From the NCBI RefSeq assembly GCF_006385705.1, contig NZ_VFRQ01000004.1:62001-126000 (forward strand): a stretch of DNA of 64,000 bases, read 5' to 3'. A program made the position numbers and the translations under genes. The stretch comes from Pontibacter mangrovi (GTDB lineage: Bacteria; Bacteroidota; Bacteroidia; Cytophagales; Hymenobacteraceae). Under the pieces are notes generated by a model, which saw only the letters and a list, made by a program, of their open reading frames with translations, did not search any database and was not told the origin of the DNA. Shown in pieces: positions 37,157 through 46,033 of the stretch. The stretch's first letter is position 1; every line of letters starts with the position of its first letter.

Positions 37157-37585
37157 ATGATCAAGGTAAAACGAGCCACCTCGAAAGAGGAACTGCTGGC
37201 AGCTTTTGATATACGCGAAAAAGTGTTTGTGCAGGAGCAGCAGGTGCCCCGCGATGCGGAGTATGACGCCCACGATGCCACCGCCAAACACTACCTGGCG
37301 ATATATGGAGGCGTGCCCTGCGGCGCGGCGCGATGGCGCAAAACAGACGCCGGCGTAAAGCTGGAGCGCTTCGCTGTGCTGCCGGAGTTCCGCAACAAAA
37401 GCATAGGCGGCAAGGTGCTGAAGCTGGTGCTGGAGGACGTGCAGGCGGCACAGCCGGGGCAGAAAATCTACCTGCATGCGCAGCTGCCGGCGGTAAACTT
37501 TTACAAGCGCCACGGCTTTGCCGAGGAAGGCGACATGTTTACCGAGTGCGACATCCGGCACTATAAAATGGTATACAAGGGCTGA
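37157..37585 (+). CDS. GNAT-family N-acetyltransferase
   Basis: Protein of 142 residues. The GNAT core is clear: KRATSKEELLAAFDIREKVFVQEQQVP, then the strand LERFAVLPEFRNKSIGGKVLKLVLEDV with the acetyl-CoA loop (RNKSIGGK), then LHAQLPAVNFYKRHGF. It is closest to the ElaA/YjcF-like group. ATG 37157 is used; a further upstream ATG at 37088 would place the repeat element inside the gene. It overlaps comEC by one base (TGATG), so the two are coupled. Substrate unknown. Confidence 0.85.
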   Translation: MIKVKRATSKEELLAAFDIREKVFVQEQQVPRDAEYDAHDATAKHYLAIYGGVPCGAARWRKTDAGVKLERFAVLPEFRNKSIGGKVLKLVLEDVQAAQPGQKIYLHAQLPAVNFYKRHGFAEEGDMFTECDIRHYKMVYKG

Positions 37586-39687
37586 TGCTGCGCTGGGCGC
37601 CATACCCGTTTGTGCGCATAGTGCTCAGTTTTATAGCGGGCATTGGGCTATACTTTTGGCTGGGTGCGCAGCTTGGGCAGGCACTGTGGTTGCTTATGGC
37701 TGTTTTTTCAGCATTTGTGGCTGCGGCCATACTTGCCAGGAAGTATAAAAGTGCCTTTGCTACGGATGTAGCGGGTATTTTGGCCCTCCTCACTTTTGTG
37801 GTTTTAGGCTATGTTACCGTTCACCAGCGTACCGAACTAAACCAGCCTGATCATATCGCTCATCTAAAGGCAGCGCCAAGCTACTACAAAGGTGTGGTGG
37901 ATGATTATGTGCTGCAGAAGCCGGGCTACCAAAGCACGGTGCTGGAGGTGGAGCAGGTGCAGGTTAATGGCCATTGGCAGCAGGCCACCGGCAAAGTGCA
38001 GCTCTCAGTGCCCCACGACTCCGAGAAGAAGTATGAGTTGCGCTACGGCGACGTGCTCCTCGTGAAGGGCAGCCCGCAGGAGGTGGCCCCACCGCTCAAT
38101 CCAAACCAGTTCGATTACAAAGCCTATCTCGGCAACAAAGGTATTTACCACCAGCACTACTTGCAGCCGCTGCAGTACCAGAAAATAGCCGCTGATCCAC
38201 CGAACCTTATTTTATACTACAGCATACTGTTGCGTCGCAACCTGGATGCTGTACTGCAGGAGCGGGTGGGGCAGAAGCGTGAGTATGCCATAGCCTCGGC
38301 GCTTATACTTGGCGTAAAGGACGAGCTGGATAACAGCATCCGGCAGGCCTATGCCGATACGGGCACGATGCACGTACTGGCGGTGTCGGGGCTACACGTA
38401 GGGCTGATTTATGGGGTGCTGATGTTCCTGTTCGGGAGGTTTACGGCCACGGCCAGGCAGCGTTGGTTCGGGACCATACTGGTGCTGGCGGCGCTTTGGC
38501 TGTATGCTTTCGTCACGGGGCTGTCGCCGTCGGTGCTGCGGGCAGTGCTGATGTTTAGCCTGGTGGCCATTGGTATGGCGTTGCGGCGGCGCACGGTTAT
38601 CTACAACACAATTGCGTTCGCGGCCCTGGCGCTGCTCTACCTAAACCCGTACAACCTGCTGGAGGTAGGTTTCCAGCTGTCTTTTCTGGCGGTGCTGGGC
38701 ATCGTGTACCTGCAGCCGCGGCTCTATGGCCTGCTGGCGGTGCGCAGCCGCCCCCTCGACTTTCTATGGGCGCTCTTTACGGTGGCGCTGGCCGCGCAGC
38801 TGGCTACGTTCCCGCTGGGCATATACTATTTTCACCAATTCCCGGTTTATTTCTGGCTGGCTAATATCCTGGTGGTGCCGCTTGCTACCTGGGTGCTCTT
38901 TTCGGGGGTGGCGGCTCTGGCGTTTAGCTGGGTGCCGGGGCTGAGCTGGCTGCTTTTTCAGGTGCATTTCTGGCTGATCTGGTTGATGAACGAGTTCAAC
39001 CTCTGGCTACAGCGCTGGCCGCAGGCTATCCTCTCGGCCATCGATATCACTGCGGGCCAAACCTGGCTTTTATACCTGATCATGCTGGCTTTTATACTTT
39101 TCCTGGCCCTGAAGCGGCTCCGTTACCTGGCACTTGCGGTGGGTATGGTGGCTATACTTTCGGGGCAGGAGATGTGGGAGCAGGTGCAGCAAAGGCAGCA
39201 GCGGCAGCTGGTAGTATACAGCGTGCGCGGCAGCACGGGCATAGGGCTGGTGCAGGGGCAGCAGGCCCTGGTGCTGGCCGACTCCGCCCTGCTGCAAAAA
39301 CAGCAGAGCTACACGTTTAGCGTGCAGCCGCACCTGCGGCAACTGGGCATTGCGCAGCCAAAACAGGTGCCGTTCGTTTCTCCTGAAGCTCCGGCCGTTT
39401 CGCTGCCCGACGGCAACCAGCTGCTGGTGTGGCAAGGGCAGCGTTGGCTCATACTTTCGCGGCCGCCTAAACTGCAGCCCAAGCCAGGCTTTGCAGTAGA
39501 TTACCTGATGCTGCGCCAAAACGTGCGCCTGAAGCCGGAGCAACTGCAGGCTTATACTTTCTCCAAACTTGTTCTGGATGGCTCTAACGCGCCCTGGTAT
39601 CGGCAACGCCTGCACCAGCAGCTGGATACGCTCGGCATCGCCTATGTTGATGTAGCAGAGTCAGGTGCTTTTGTGTTAGAGTTGTAG
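37585..39687 (+). CDS. comEC: ComEC/Rec2-family DNA uptake channel protein
   Basis: The protein has 700 residues. The N-terminal membrane region (about 8-65) and an OB-like DUF4131 domain (VDDYVLQKPGYQSTVLEVEQVQV) precede the competence domain. Its hallmark HVLAVSGLHVGLIYGVLMFLFG is at about 257-278, followed by a series of helices to about 525. The remaining 170 residues lack the HxHxDH metallo-beta-lactamase motif found in Bacillus ComEC, so only the channel part is likely functional. It imports single-stranded DNA across the inner membrane in competent bacteria. Six AAGTATA/TATACTT motifs lie inside this gene. Confidence 0.9.
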   Translation: MLRWAPYPFVRIVLSFIAGIGLYFWLGAQLGQALWLLMAVFSAFVAAAILARKYKSAFATDVAGILALLTFVVLGYVTVHQRTELNQPDHIAHLKAAPSYYKGVVDDYVLQKPGYQSTVLEVEQVQVNGHWQQATGKVQLSVPHDSEKKYELRYGDVLLVKGSPQEVAPPLNPNQFDYKAYLGNKGIYHQHYLQPLQYQKIAADPPNLILYYSILLRRNLDAVLQERVGQKREYAIASALILGVKDELDNSIRQAYADTGTMHVLAVSGLHVGLIYGVLMFLFGRFTATARQRWFGTILVLAALWLYAFVTGLSPSVLRAVLMFSLVAIGMALRRRTVIYNTIAFAALALLYLNPYNLLEVGFQLSFLAVLGIVYLQPRLYGLLAVRSRPLDFLWALFTVALAAQLATFPLGIYYFHQFPVYFWLANILVVPLATWVLFSGVAALAFSWVPGLSWLLFQVHFWLIWLMNEFNLWLQRWPQAILSAIDITAGQTWLLYLIMLAFILFLALKRLRYLALAVGMVAILSGQEMWEQVQQRQQRQLVVYSVRGSTGIGLVQGQQALVLADSALLQKQQSYTFSVQPHLRQLGIAQPKQVPFVSPEAPAVSLPDGNQLLVWQGQRWLILSRPPKLQPKPGFAVDYLMLRQNVRLKPEQLQAYTFSKLVLDGSNAPWYRQRLHQQLDTLGIAYVDVAESGAFVLEL

Positions 39688-40152
39688 GGGGCGGATTTTA
39701 TCAAAGTATAACAGCACTCCATCTTTCCTATTTACCGAGGCCTCTTCTTAAATAGAAGGGGGAGTTTCTGCAAGTGTAAACCCACCCCTAACCCCTCCCA
39801 GGAGGGGAATTCACCCCAGCCCTCTCCTAAGACCAGGGGAGGGATCTATTCTGCTGTTCCGGACTTCCTAGTCGGGCACTATTGCTGATGCGGACATCCT
39901 TGTTCGCATTTCTGCAGATCCTGTTTCAACTGCCCCTTCTTGTCGAAGGAGGGCAGTAATCAGCAGACGGTTATCATCCCCCTACCCCCGGCAGGAAAAG
40001 CTCCCAGCGCGATGCCCGAAAGAGTTTACCCCGAAGCATTTCGGGGAGGCCTTAAAGTATGAATGAATCTATAGCTATGTAAGACTGAGGGTGAACAATG
40101 GCTAGAAAGGATAGCTTAGCTCCAGTTGCAGGGAGCAGCAGCTAAGGTATAA

Positions 40153-40174
40153 GGCACAAGCGGACGCTTGCGCC
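40153..40174. repeat. REP-like palindrome, copy 2
   Basis: GGCACAAGCG GA CGCTTGCGCC: two arms differing at one pair. It matches copy 1 (32217-32237) in reverse complement over about 20 bases. Confidence 0.65.
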
Positions 40175-40198
40175 AGAGAGGGTTAAGGAAGTATAAAT

Positions 40199-40218
40199 GC
40201 ACAAGCGGACGACTGCGC
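40199..40218. repeat. REP-like palindrome, copy 3 (degenerate)
   Basis: GCACAAGCGGACGACTGCGC keeps the left arm of copy 2 with a changed right arm; it follows copy 2 by 25 bp. Confidence 0.55.
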
Positions 40219-40319
40219 AGAAATAGTTTTTGAAGTGAACTGGAAAACTTTACCAACTCAGGTCACCGAATAACTCACGGCAAGAGACAAGGTACAGTAG
40301 CAGGGAAAAGCCCCTAAAA

Positions 40320-40351
40320 GCAAAAAGCTCTATTCACAAAGAACAGAGCTT
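40320..40351 (-). terminator. Terminator of tRNA-Leu(GAG)
   Basis: On the minus strand AAGCTCT (40345-40351) pairs with AGAGCTT (40325-40331), followed by TTT. It lies 8 bp after the tRNA. Confidence 0.6.
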
Positions 40352-40358
40352 AGCGTTG

Positions 40359-40440
40359 TGCGCACGGGGAGATTCGAACTCCCACACCCGAAGGCACCAC
40401 CCCCTCAAGATGGCGTGTCTACCGATTTCACCACGTGCGC
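40359..40440 (-). tRNA. tRNA-Leu (anticodon GAG)
   Basis: An 82-nt class II tRNA. Acceptor GCGCACG pairs with CGTGCGC, the D-loop is GAAATCGGTAGACAC, the anticodon arm CCATC-TTGAGGG-GGTGG has anticodon GAG, and the T arm is GGGAG-TTCGAAT-CTCCC. CCA is not encoded. Confidence 0.93.
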
Positions 40441-40456
40441 GGGTAAAAGTAGGATG

Positions 40457-40488
40457 CAAAAGTATAAACCGGCCCTGACAAAAGCAAA
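40457..40488 (-). promoter_or_regulatory. tRNA-Leu(GAG) promoter
   Basis: On the minus strand TTTG (40485-40488), 20 nt, TACTTTTG (40457-40464), then CATCC: the same form as the other tRNA promoters here. Confidence 0.65.
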
Positions 40489-40735
40489 AGCAAACAATCA
40501 AAAAAATGTACTGTTTATACTTTAAGGCTAAAATCCGGCAGGCAAAGAACCATATAGACGGGCTGCGGTGTTAGCACATAAGAAAGTAGGAAGTGCATAC
40601 GGAATTATGAATTTTTATAGATAAAGATGCCATGAGTCTAGGGCGTTTCTGAGATTGTTTATACCTTTATGTCTGTGCTGCAGGTTGATGCAAGGCGCTT
40701 TTTGTTTTTAGGTCTTTACGCTACGATACAAATAT

Positions 40736-41494
40736 ATGAGTATAGTTATAACAGGATTGTCGAAGAAGTTTGGAAAAAAGCAGGTGCTGCAGGAGCTGGA
40801 CCTGACTATCGAAAGCGGCCAGATTTACTGTCTGCTGGGCAAGAACGGCGTGGGCAAAAGCACTTTCCTCAACTGCATCCTCGACCTGGTGCAGCCCGAC
40901 AGTGGGAGCATCAGCCTGTTTGGCAAAGACTATCTCCAACACCAACTGGAGGTGAAGCAGAACCTGGGCGCCCTTTGCGAAGACAATCCGCTGATAGAGG
41001 AGTTTACGGGCCTGGAGTACCTTAACTTTGTAGCAAAGCTCTACAAGCTGCCTCCGGCCGAGACCCAGGAGCGTATCAGTAGCCTTGTAAACTATTTTTT
41101 TACGGATAAAGAGTCGTTGCAGAAGAATGTAGCGGGCTACTCTACCGGCATGAAAAAGAAAGTAGGCATTGCGGCCGCCATGTTGCACAAGCCGCAGGTG
41201 CTCATCCTGGACGAGCCGTTCACGGGCCTGGACCCGATTGCGGCGCAACTGCTGGTGCAACTCATCCGGAGCTACCGCAACGATAACCGCGCCATCCTCA
41301 TCTCCTCGCACGACCTGAACTATGTGGAGAAGATCGCTACCCATATCGGTGTGCTGAACGACGGCCAGTTGATGTACAACGGGTCGGTGCAGGAGTTTAC
41401 CAGAAATGGCGCCAACCTGATCGACCAGGCTTTGTTCCAGCTGTTGCTGCCGCACCACAACACAGAGGCCAACCTCGACTGGATGCTCACTTAA
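40736..41494 (+). CDS. ABC transporter ATP-binding protein
   Basis: Nucleotide-binding subunit of 252 residues. Walker A is GKNGVGKST (about 34-42), the signature reads YSTGMKKKVG, Walker B is LILDEPFTGLD, and the switch region is ISSHDLNYVE. The single-domain form with a short C-terminal tail fits ABC-2 exporters. The next gene, 93 bp downstream, encodes the likely membrane partner. Substrate unknown. Confidence 0.92.
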   Translation: MSIVITGLSKKFGKKQVLQELDLTIESGQIYCLLGKNGVGKSTFLNCILDLVQPDSGSISLFGKDYLQHQLEVKQNLGALCEDNPLIEEFTGLEYLNFVAKLYKLPPAETQERISSLVNYFFTDKESLQKNVAGYSTGMKKKVGIAAAMLHKPQVLILDEPFTGLDPIAAQLLVQLIRSYRNDNRAILISSHDLNYVEKIATHIGVLNDGQLMYNGSVQEFTRNGANLIDQALFQLLLPHHNTEANLDWMLT

Positions 41495-41587
41495 GTGAGT
41501 TAAAAGTTAAGAGTTCAAAGTGAAAAGTTTCACACGAACACTTTTGCAGACTCTTAATTCATCACTCTAAATTCTTAACTAAAGTAA

Positions 41588-42949
41588 ATGGATTTGATCG
41601 CTTTTTCTTGCCGTGCCCGCATCAACAGTTTTTTCAGGCAGAAACGCCTGCAGCGTTTGCTGCTGCTGTCGGTAGGGCTGGTGGCGGCAGGAGTGTATGC
41701 CTGGCTTTTTTCTTTTCTGCTGCAGCAGGCGGCCGAGGGCAGCACGCGGCTTGGCGTAGACCAGGTGCTGGAGTATGCAAACCTGTTCATGCTGGCCATC
41801 ATCATTCTGAAAGGCTTTTTCCCGGCGTATGTGCCCAAAGCCAACCTGGTGCCGCAGCTTTACCCGGTGCCGCCCTTGCAGCGCTTCCGCGTCGAGCTGA
41901 TCGTGGAGTTGGTGTCGCCGTTCTATTTTGTGCTTCTCAACTTCCTGCTGCTCCTGTTCATGATGTCGCCGTTTTACACGCTGCTGCACCTGCTGCAAAG
42001 CGTGCTGGTTATACTTACGGCTCACGTAACGCTGCGCTCGCTGCAGGTGTTTATCGAGCGCCGCATACGCTGGCGCAGTGCCAATTTCTACTCTGCCGCG
42101 GTAATGGCTGGCGCCTTTATAGCCTTGCAGGCGCGCGCGCCTATGTTTTACCCTGCTTCAGAATGGCTGCTGCTGGTGGCGCACATGGCAGCCCTGGGCT
42201 TTTTTATCACCTCCAACTTCTTACTGGAAAAGGCCGCTGCAGAGCCTCGGCGCAAAGCGGTGAACTACAGCAGCAGCGCCCACCGCAGCCTGGGTTGGCG
42301 CTTGTTTAAAAACCATAAGCAGGCCAAGCAGATGCTGATTTTCGGGCTGGTGTTTAAGGCATTTATACTTGGTGCCGATGCGCTTGCCGTGGAGAAGAAA
42401 GGGCAGCATCTGTTGGATGAGGTGATGACGCTGTGGCTGTTTGTAGGGCCGCTGGTGGTGTTTTCGTATGTGTTTAACAACATCTGGGGCTTCTACCGCA
42501 ACCTGTGGCTCACCGTGGAGCGCTCCAGCGGTTCGGTAAAAGACTTGCTGGCCGTTACCTGGATGGCTTTGCGCGTGCCCCTTCTCATCGATGCCGTACT
42601 GACCTTTGTTTATGCCGCCCTGTTTAACCACGAGGATGTTTTCTTTGTGGTGATGATGTATGCGGCCAGTGTGCTGGTGTTGGCTCCGTTAGGGGTGGTG
42701 GCTTCCATCGTGAGCCCTAAAATGGTGTCGGGAGGGTTGTTCAGCTTCAGCGCCAAGGCTTCTTACCTGTTCAACTTTATCGCGATCGGGTTAGCCTGCC
42801 TGCTGTTTCTGCCGCTTATCCACCCGCTGCTATACCTGGTATACCCGGTGGTGATTGGCGGGGCTATCTTTGCTTTGGTAGCCGTGCTCAAAGAGTATCC
42901 AACGTATAAATACCGCCTGTTTGAAACCCACTTTAAGAACGAAGTATAA
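41588..42949 (+). CDS. Multi-helix membrane protein, probable ABC exporter permease (DUF5687-like)
   Basis: Integral membrane protein of 453 residues with about ten to twelve hydrophobic segments. A basic cytoplasmic stretch (RKAVNYSSSAHRSLGWRLFKNHKQAKQML) in the middle divides it into halves, as in ABC-2 type exporters with duplicated permease units. The topology and the preceding ATPase gene suggest an exporter of the Bacteroidota DUF5687 type; the family name is tentative. Its stop codon lies inside the large terminator hairpin at 42943-43005. Confidence 0.75.
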   Translation: MDLIAFSCRARINSFFRQKRLQRLLLLSVGLVAAGVYAWLFSFLLQQAAEGSTRLGVDQVLEYANLFMLAIIILKGFFPAYVPKANLVPQLYPVPPLQRFRVELIVELVSPFYFVLLNFLLLLFMMSPFYTLLHLLQSVLVILTAHVTLRSLQVFIERRIRWRSANFYSAAVMAGAFIALQARAPMFYPASEWLLLVAHMAALGFFITSNFLLEKAAAEPRRKAVNYSSSAHRSLGWRLFKNHKQAKQMLIFGLVFKAFILGADALAVEKKGQHLLDEVMTLWLFVGPLVVFSYVFNNIWGFYRNLWLTVERSSGSVKDLLAVTWMALRVPLLIDAVLTFVYAALFNHEDVFFVVMMYAASVLVLAPLGVVASIVSPKMVSGGLFSFSAKASYLFNFIAIGLACLLFLPLIHPLLYLVYPVVIGGAIFALVAVLKEYPTYKYRLFETHFKNEV

Positions 42950-43005
42950 AGTATAAAAAAAGCGGCCACCTAACTCAGGTGGCCGCTTTTTTTATACTTT
43001 ATACT
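42943..43005. terminator. 29-bp perfect bidirectional terminator carrying paired AGTATAAA motifs
   Basis: Positions 42943-42971 and 42977-43005 are perfect complements around the loop AACTC. The GC-rich core AGCGGCCACCT is flanked by A7/T7 tracts and then by doubled AGTATAAA/TTTATACT motifs in each arm. It separates the exporter operon from the convergent paa cluster and contains the stop codon of the permease gene. Confidence 0.9.
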
Positions 43006-43009
43006 GTTG

Positions 43010-43792
43010 CTACTGTTTTGCCTTAAACTTCTGGATAAAGTCTCTGGTGAAGTCGGACAGGACCAGGGTGCCGCTAATGCCGGCGCGCTGTGTCAGGAGC
43101 TCGTCCCAATGCTCTGTGCCTTGCCAGAATACCTCTTTCATAGCGCGTAGGGCCTCCGGGTTGTAAGAAGCCAGCTTCGTGGCAAAGTCCTGCACGGCGG
43201 TGTCCATTTCCTCTATAGAGTCGAATACCTCGGCGTACAGTCCTTTGTCTTTGGCCCACTCTGCCGAGCGGAACTCTGCCGCATCCAGCGACAACTGTGA
43301 AAAGGCGGCCAGGCCAAGCTTACGCTCTACGGCAGGGCCTACCACAAATGGGCCGATACCCACCGCCAGCTCGCTCAGCTTAACGGCCGCAAACTTCGTG
43401 GCAAAGCAGTAATCTGTGGCAGCCGCCACCCCAACGCCACCGCCTACGGCTTTGCCCTGCACGCGGCCAATAATAACCTTCCCCGACTTGCGGCAGGCGT
43501 TAATCACCTTGGCAAAGCCGGAGAAAAACTCCAGCCCCTGCGCTTTGTCCTCAATCGCGATCAGCTCGTCGAAGCTGGCGCCGGCGCAGAAGGTGCGGTC
43601 GCCTTTGCTTTGAAGTATGATTACTTTGGTTCTCTCATCCCTGCCAGCCTCGGTAATGGTGCTGGCAAGTTCGTTTAAGATGGCGCCCGGCAGGGAGTTG
43701 TGCGACGGGTGGAAAAACGTGATCGTGCTTATTCCCTGTTCATCGGTGACAATGTCTACGCTGCCTGCGGCTATTGCTGTTGTGTTGCTCAT
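43010..43792 (-). CDS. Enoyl-CoA hydratase/isomerase family protein of the paa cluster
   Basis: Crotonase-fold protein of 260 residues. The oxyanion-hole segments are CAGASFDELIAIED and KAVGGGVGVAAATDYCFA. The first catalytic Glu fits KLSELAVGIGPFVVGP; the second Glu of classical hydratases does not appear in LGLAAFSQLSLDAAEF, so the exact reaction may differ. It is the last gene of the paa cluster and could be the 2,3-dehydroadipyl-CoA hydratase (PaaF role), which is otherwise missing. ATG 43792 (MSNTTAIAAG) is used; upstream in-frame codons are basic and unlike a protein start. Confidence 0.82.
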   Translation of the reverse strand: MSNTTAIAAGSVDIVTDEQGISTITFFHPSHNSLPGAILNELASTITEAGRDERTKVIILQSKGDRTFCAGASFDELIAIEDKAQGLEFFSGFAKVINACRKSGKVIIGRVQGKAVGGGVGVAAATDYCFATKFAAVKLSELAVGIGPFVVGPAVERKLGLAAFSQLSLDAAEFRSAEWAKDKGLYAEVFDSIEEMDTAVQDFATKLASYNPEALRAMKEVFWQGTEHWDELLTQRAGISGTLVLSDFTRDFIQKFKAKQ

Positions 43793-43860
43793 CGTTCTTT
43801 TCTGTTGCGTTTTTAGGCACCGGCCAAGGCTTGTTCCCAGGCCAGTGACTTCTGTCTGAA

Positions 43861-45912
43861 TTATGCCTGGTCCTTCTTTTTTACCATGGTCATGATCGTG
43901 GCGATGGCCACAGTTTCGCCGGTTTCGTCGGTCACGTCTACCAGCCACTTCACGATGCCTTTGGCCACATCTTCCTCGCTTCGCTTTTCCTGGCTGATTT
44001 TCTCTTTGCAGGTCAGCTTCACGCCAATGGTGGCGCCAGGGTAAACAGGCTTGGTAAAGCGAGCCTCCTCTAAACCGTAGTTCAACAACACAGGCCCTTT
44101 CTTGGGATGCACGAACATACCTGCTGCCTTCGAGAGGATATAATAGCCGTGCGCCACTCGCCCTTCAAACAGGGTGCCTTCCAGCGAGGTAGCGTCTACG
44201 TGCGCATAGAAGTGGTCGCCGGACACATTGGCAAAGTTCACGATGTCTGCCTCGGTTACCGTGTGGTTGTGGGTGGTGTAGGTTTCCCCGATCTCCAGCT
44301 CCTCAAAGTACCGCTGGAAAGGGTGCTTATCATACTCCACCTGCTTGGCGCCTTTCTGGTATACTTCGGTAACCGCCGTAATCATACTTGGCGAGCCCTG
44401 AATGGCCACGCGCTGCATAAAGTGCTTCACGCCCCGGATACCGCCCATTTCCTCGCCGCCGCCAGCTCTGCCCGGTCCCCCGTGGATCAGCATGGGCATA
44501 GGTGAGCCGTGGCCAGTACTTTCTTTGGCGCACTCGTTGTTGAGCACCAGTATACGGCCGTGGTGTGTGGCAGCTCCCAGGGTAAAGTCCTGCGCTATTT
44601 TCGGGTCGGCTGTGGCGATAGAGGAGACCAGTGAGCCTTTTCCTTTTTTGGTGAGCTCGATAGCCTCGTCCAGCGTTTTGTAGGGCATAATGGTCGCTAC
44701 CGGGCCAAAAGCCTCCACCTCGTGCGTATCGGTGCAGCGGAAAGGGTCCTGGTTCAGCATCACGATAGGGGAGATAAAAGCGCCTTTTTCCGGGTCAGCG
44801 CCCAGCAGGTCCACCTTTTCCAGGTCGCCGTAGATGATGGGCGTTTGCTTGGCCAGCTCGCTTATTTGGTTACGCAGCTTCTGCAGCTGCTCCCGGCCTA
44901 CCAGGGCCCCCATGCGCACGCCTTCGGTGAGCGGGTTGCCGATGGTGGTTTTGGAGAGTTCGCGGCCTAGCGCGATCTGCACATCCTCCACCAGATTCTC
45001 CGGCACAATGGCCCTTCTGATGGCGGTACATTTCTGCCCCGCTTTAGAGGTGATCTCTTTTCGGATCTCTTTGATGAACAGGTCGAACTCCGGTGTGCCC
45101 GGCACGGCATCCTCGCCCAGCACGGCGCTGTTCAAAGAGTCAGCCTCCATCGTGAACGGCACGGACTCCTCGATCAGGCGTGGGTGGGCCTTCAGCTTGC
45201 GGCCTGTGGCAGCCGAGCCGGTAAAGGTGACCACATCCTGGTACGTCACATGGTCCAGAATGCCCTCGCCGGTGCCGGTCACGAGCTGCAGCGAGCCCTC
45301 CGGAAGTATGCCCGAGCTGATGATCTCCCTTACCACTGCTTCTGTCAGGAAGGCTGTAATAGGAGCGGGCTTCACGATGGCGGGCATGCCTGCCAACAGG
45401 TTCACGGCGATTTTCTCCAGCATGCCCCACACCGGGAAGTTGTAGGCATTGATGTGGACGGCAACGCCCTCTTTCGGCACCAGAATATGGTGGCCCATAA
45501 ACGTGCCGCCTTTAGACAGGCCAATCGGCTCATCTTCTACATAAAACGGCTTGTCCGGGAATTTACGGCGCAGCGACGCGTAGGCAAACAGGTTGCCGAT
45601 GCCGCCTTCAATGTCTACCCAGCTGTCGGCGCGGGTGGCGCCGGTGCGGTAGCTGAGCTTATAAAAGTCGTCTTTCTTAGACATCAGGTGCAGGGCCAGC
45701 GCCTTCAGCATAAGGCCACGCTCTTGAAACGTCATTTTGCGAAGTGCCGGGTTGCCCTTGCTGCGGGCATACTGCATCATCGCGTTAAAATCGAGCCCTC
45801 CGCTGTAGGCCGTGCAGATCAGTTCGCCGGTTACAGCGTCTAATACCTGGCTTTCCTGCCCAGAGCCTGGGGTCCATTCCCCCATGGCGTAGTTCTGCAA
45901 TATTGCGCTCAT
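43861..45912 (-). CDS. paaZ: PaaZ: oxepin-CoA hydrolase / 3-oxo-5,6-dehydrosuberyl-CoA semialdehyde dehydrogenase
   Basis: Bifunctional ring-opening enzyme of 683 residues, close to the E. coli length of 681. The N-terminal aldehyde dehydrogenase domain (about 1-520) holds the catalytic Cys in SKAGQKCTAIRRAI and the Glu in PFTMEADSLNSAVLG. The C-terminal MaoC-like hydratase (about 535-680) has GDHFYAHVDATSLEGTLFEGRVAHGYY. It hydrolyses the oxepin ring and oxidises the resulting aldehyde to a CoA-bound acid. Placed between paaY and a crotonase gene. Confidence 0.95.
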   Translation of the reverse strand: MSAILQNYAMGEWTPGSGQESQVLDAVTGELICTAYSGGLDFNAMMQYARSKGNPALRKMTFQERGLMLKALALHLMSKKDDFYKLSYRTGATRADSWVDIEGGIGNLFAYASLRRKFPDKPFYVEDEPIGLSKGGTFMGHHILVPKEGVAVHINAYNFPVWGMLEKIAVNLLAGMPAIVKPAPITAFLTEAVVREIISSGILPEGSLQLVTGTGEGILDHVTYQDVVTFTGSAATGRKLKAHPRLIEESVPFTMEADSLNSAVLGEDAVPGTPEFDLFIKEIRKEITSKAGQKCTAIRRAIVPENLVEDVQIALGRELSKTTIGNPLTEGVRMGALVGREQLQKLRNQISELAKQTPIIYGDLEKVDLLGADPEKGAFISPIVMLNQDPFRCTDTHEVEAFGPVATIMPYKTLDEAIELTKKGKGSLVSSIATADPKIAQDFTLGAATHHGRILVLNNECAKESTGHGSPMPMLIHGGPGRAGGGEEMGGIRGVKHFMQRVAIQGSPSMITAVTEVYQKGAKQVEYDKHPFQRYFEELEIGETYTTHNHTVTEADIVNFANVSGDHFYAHVDATSLEGTLFEGRVAHGYYILSKAAGMFVHPKKGPVLLNYGLEEARFTKPVYPGATIGVKLTCKEKISQEKRSEEDVAKGIVKWLVDVTDETGETVAIATIMTMVKKKDQA

Positions 45913-46033
45913 ATTTTTGGTAGTTTTGATTACGGGTTATGTCGTTTCTTATTCCTTTAACCTGGAAGTGGAGGTCAAGTATAAACTGCCGGCTCCCTTT
46001 GCCTAAGGTATAGCCATAGTATAGATGAACGTT

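Larger units (their letters stand above)
39688..40318. other. Repeat-rich intergenic region without genes
   Basis: About 630 bp made mostly of short palindromes: CCTCCCAGGAGG (39799-39810), TGCGGACATCCTTGTTCGCA, CCCCGAAGCATTTCGGGG (40031-40048), and two REP-like copies near 40153-40218. No open frame resembles a protein. It looks like a site where small dispersed repeats accumulate between comEC and tRNA-Leu. Confidence 0.6.

Noticed and set aside
44834..45445. 203-codon plus-strand frame inside paaZ
   Set aside because: Antisense shadow of the aldehyde dehydrogenase domain, with no recognizable motif.
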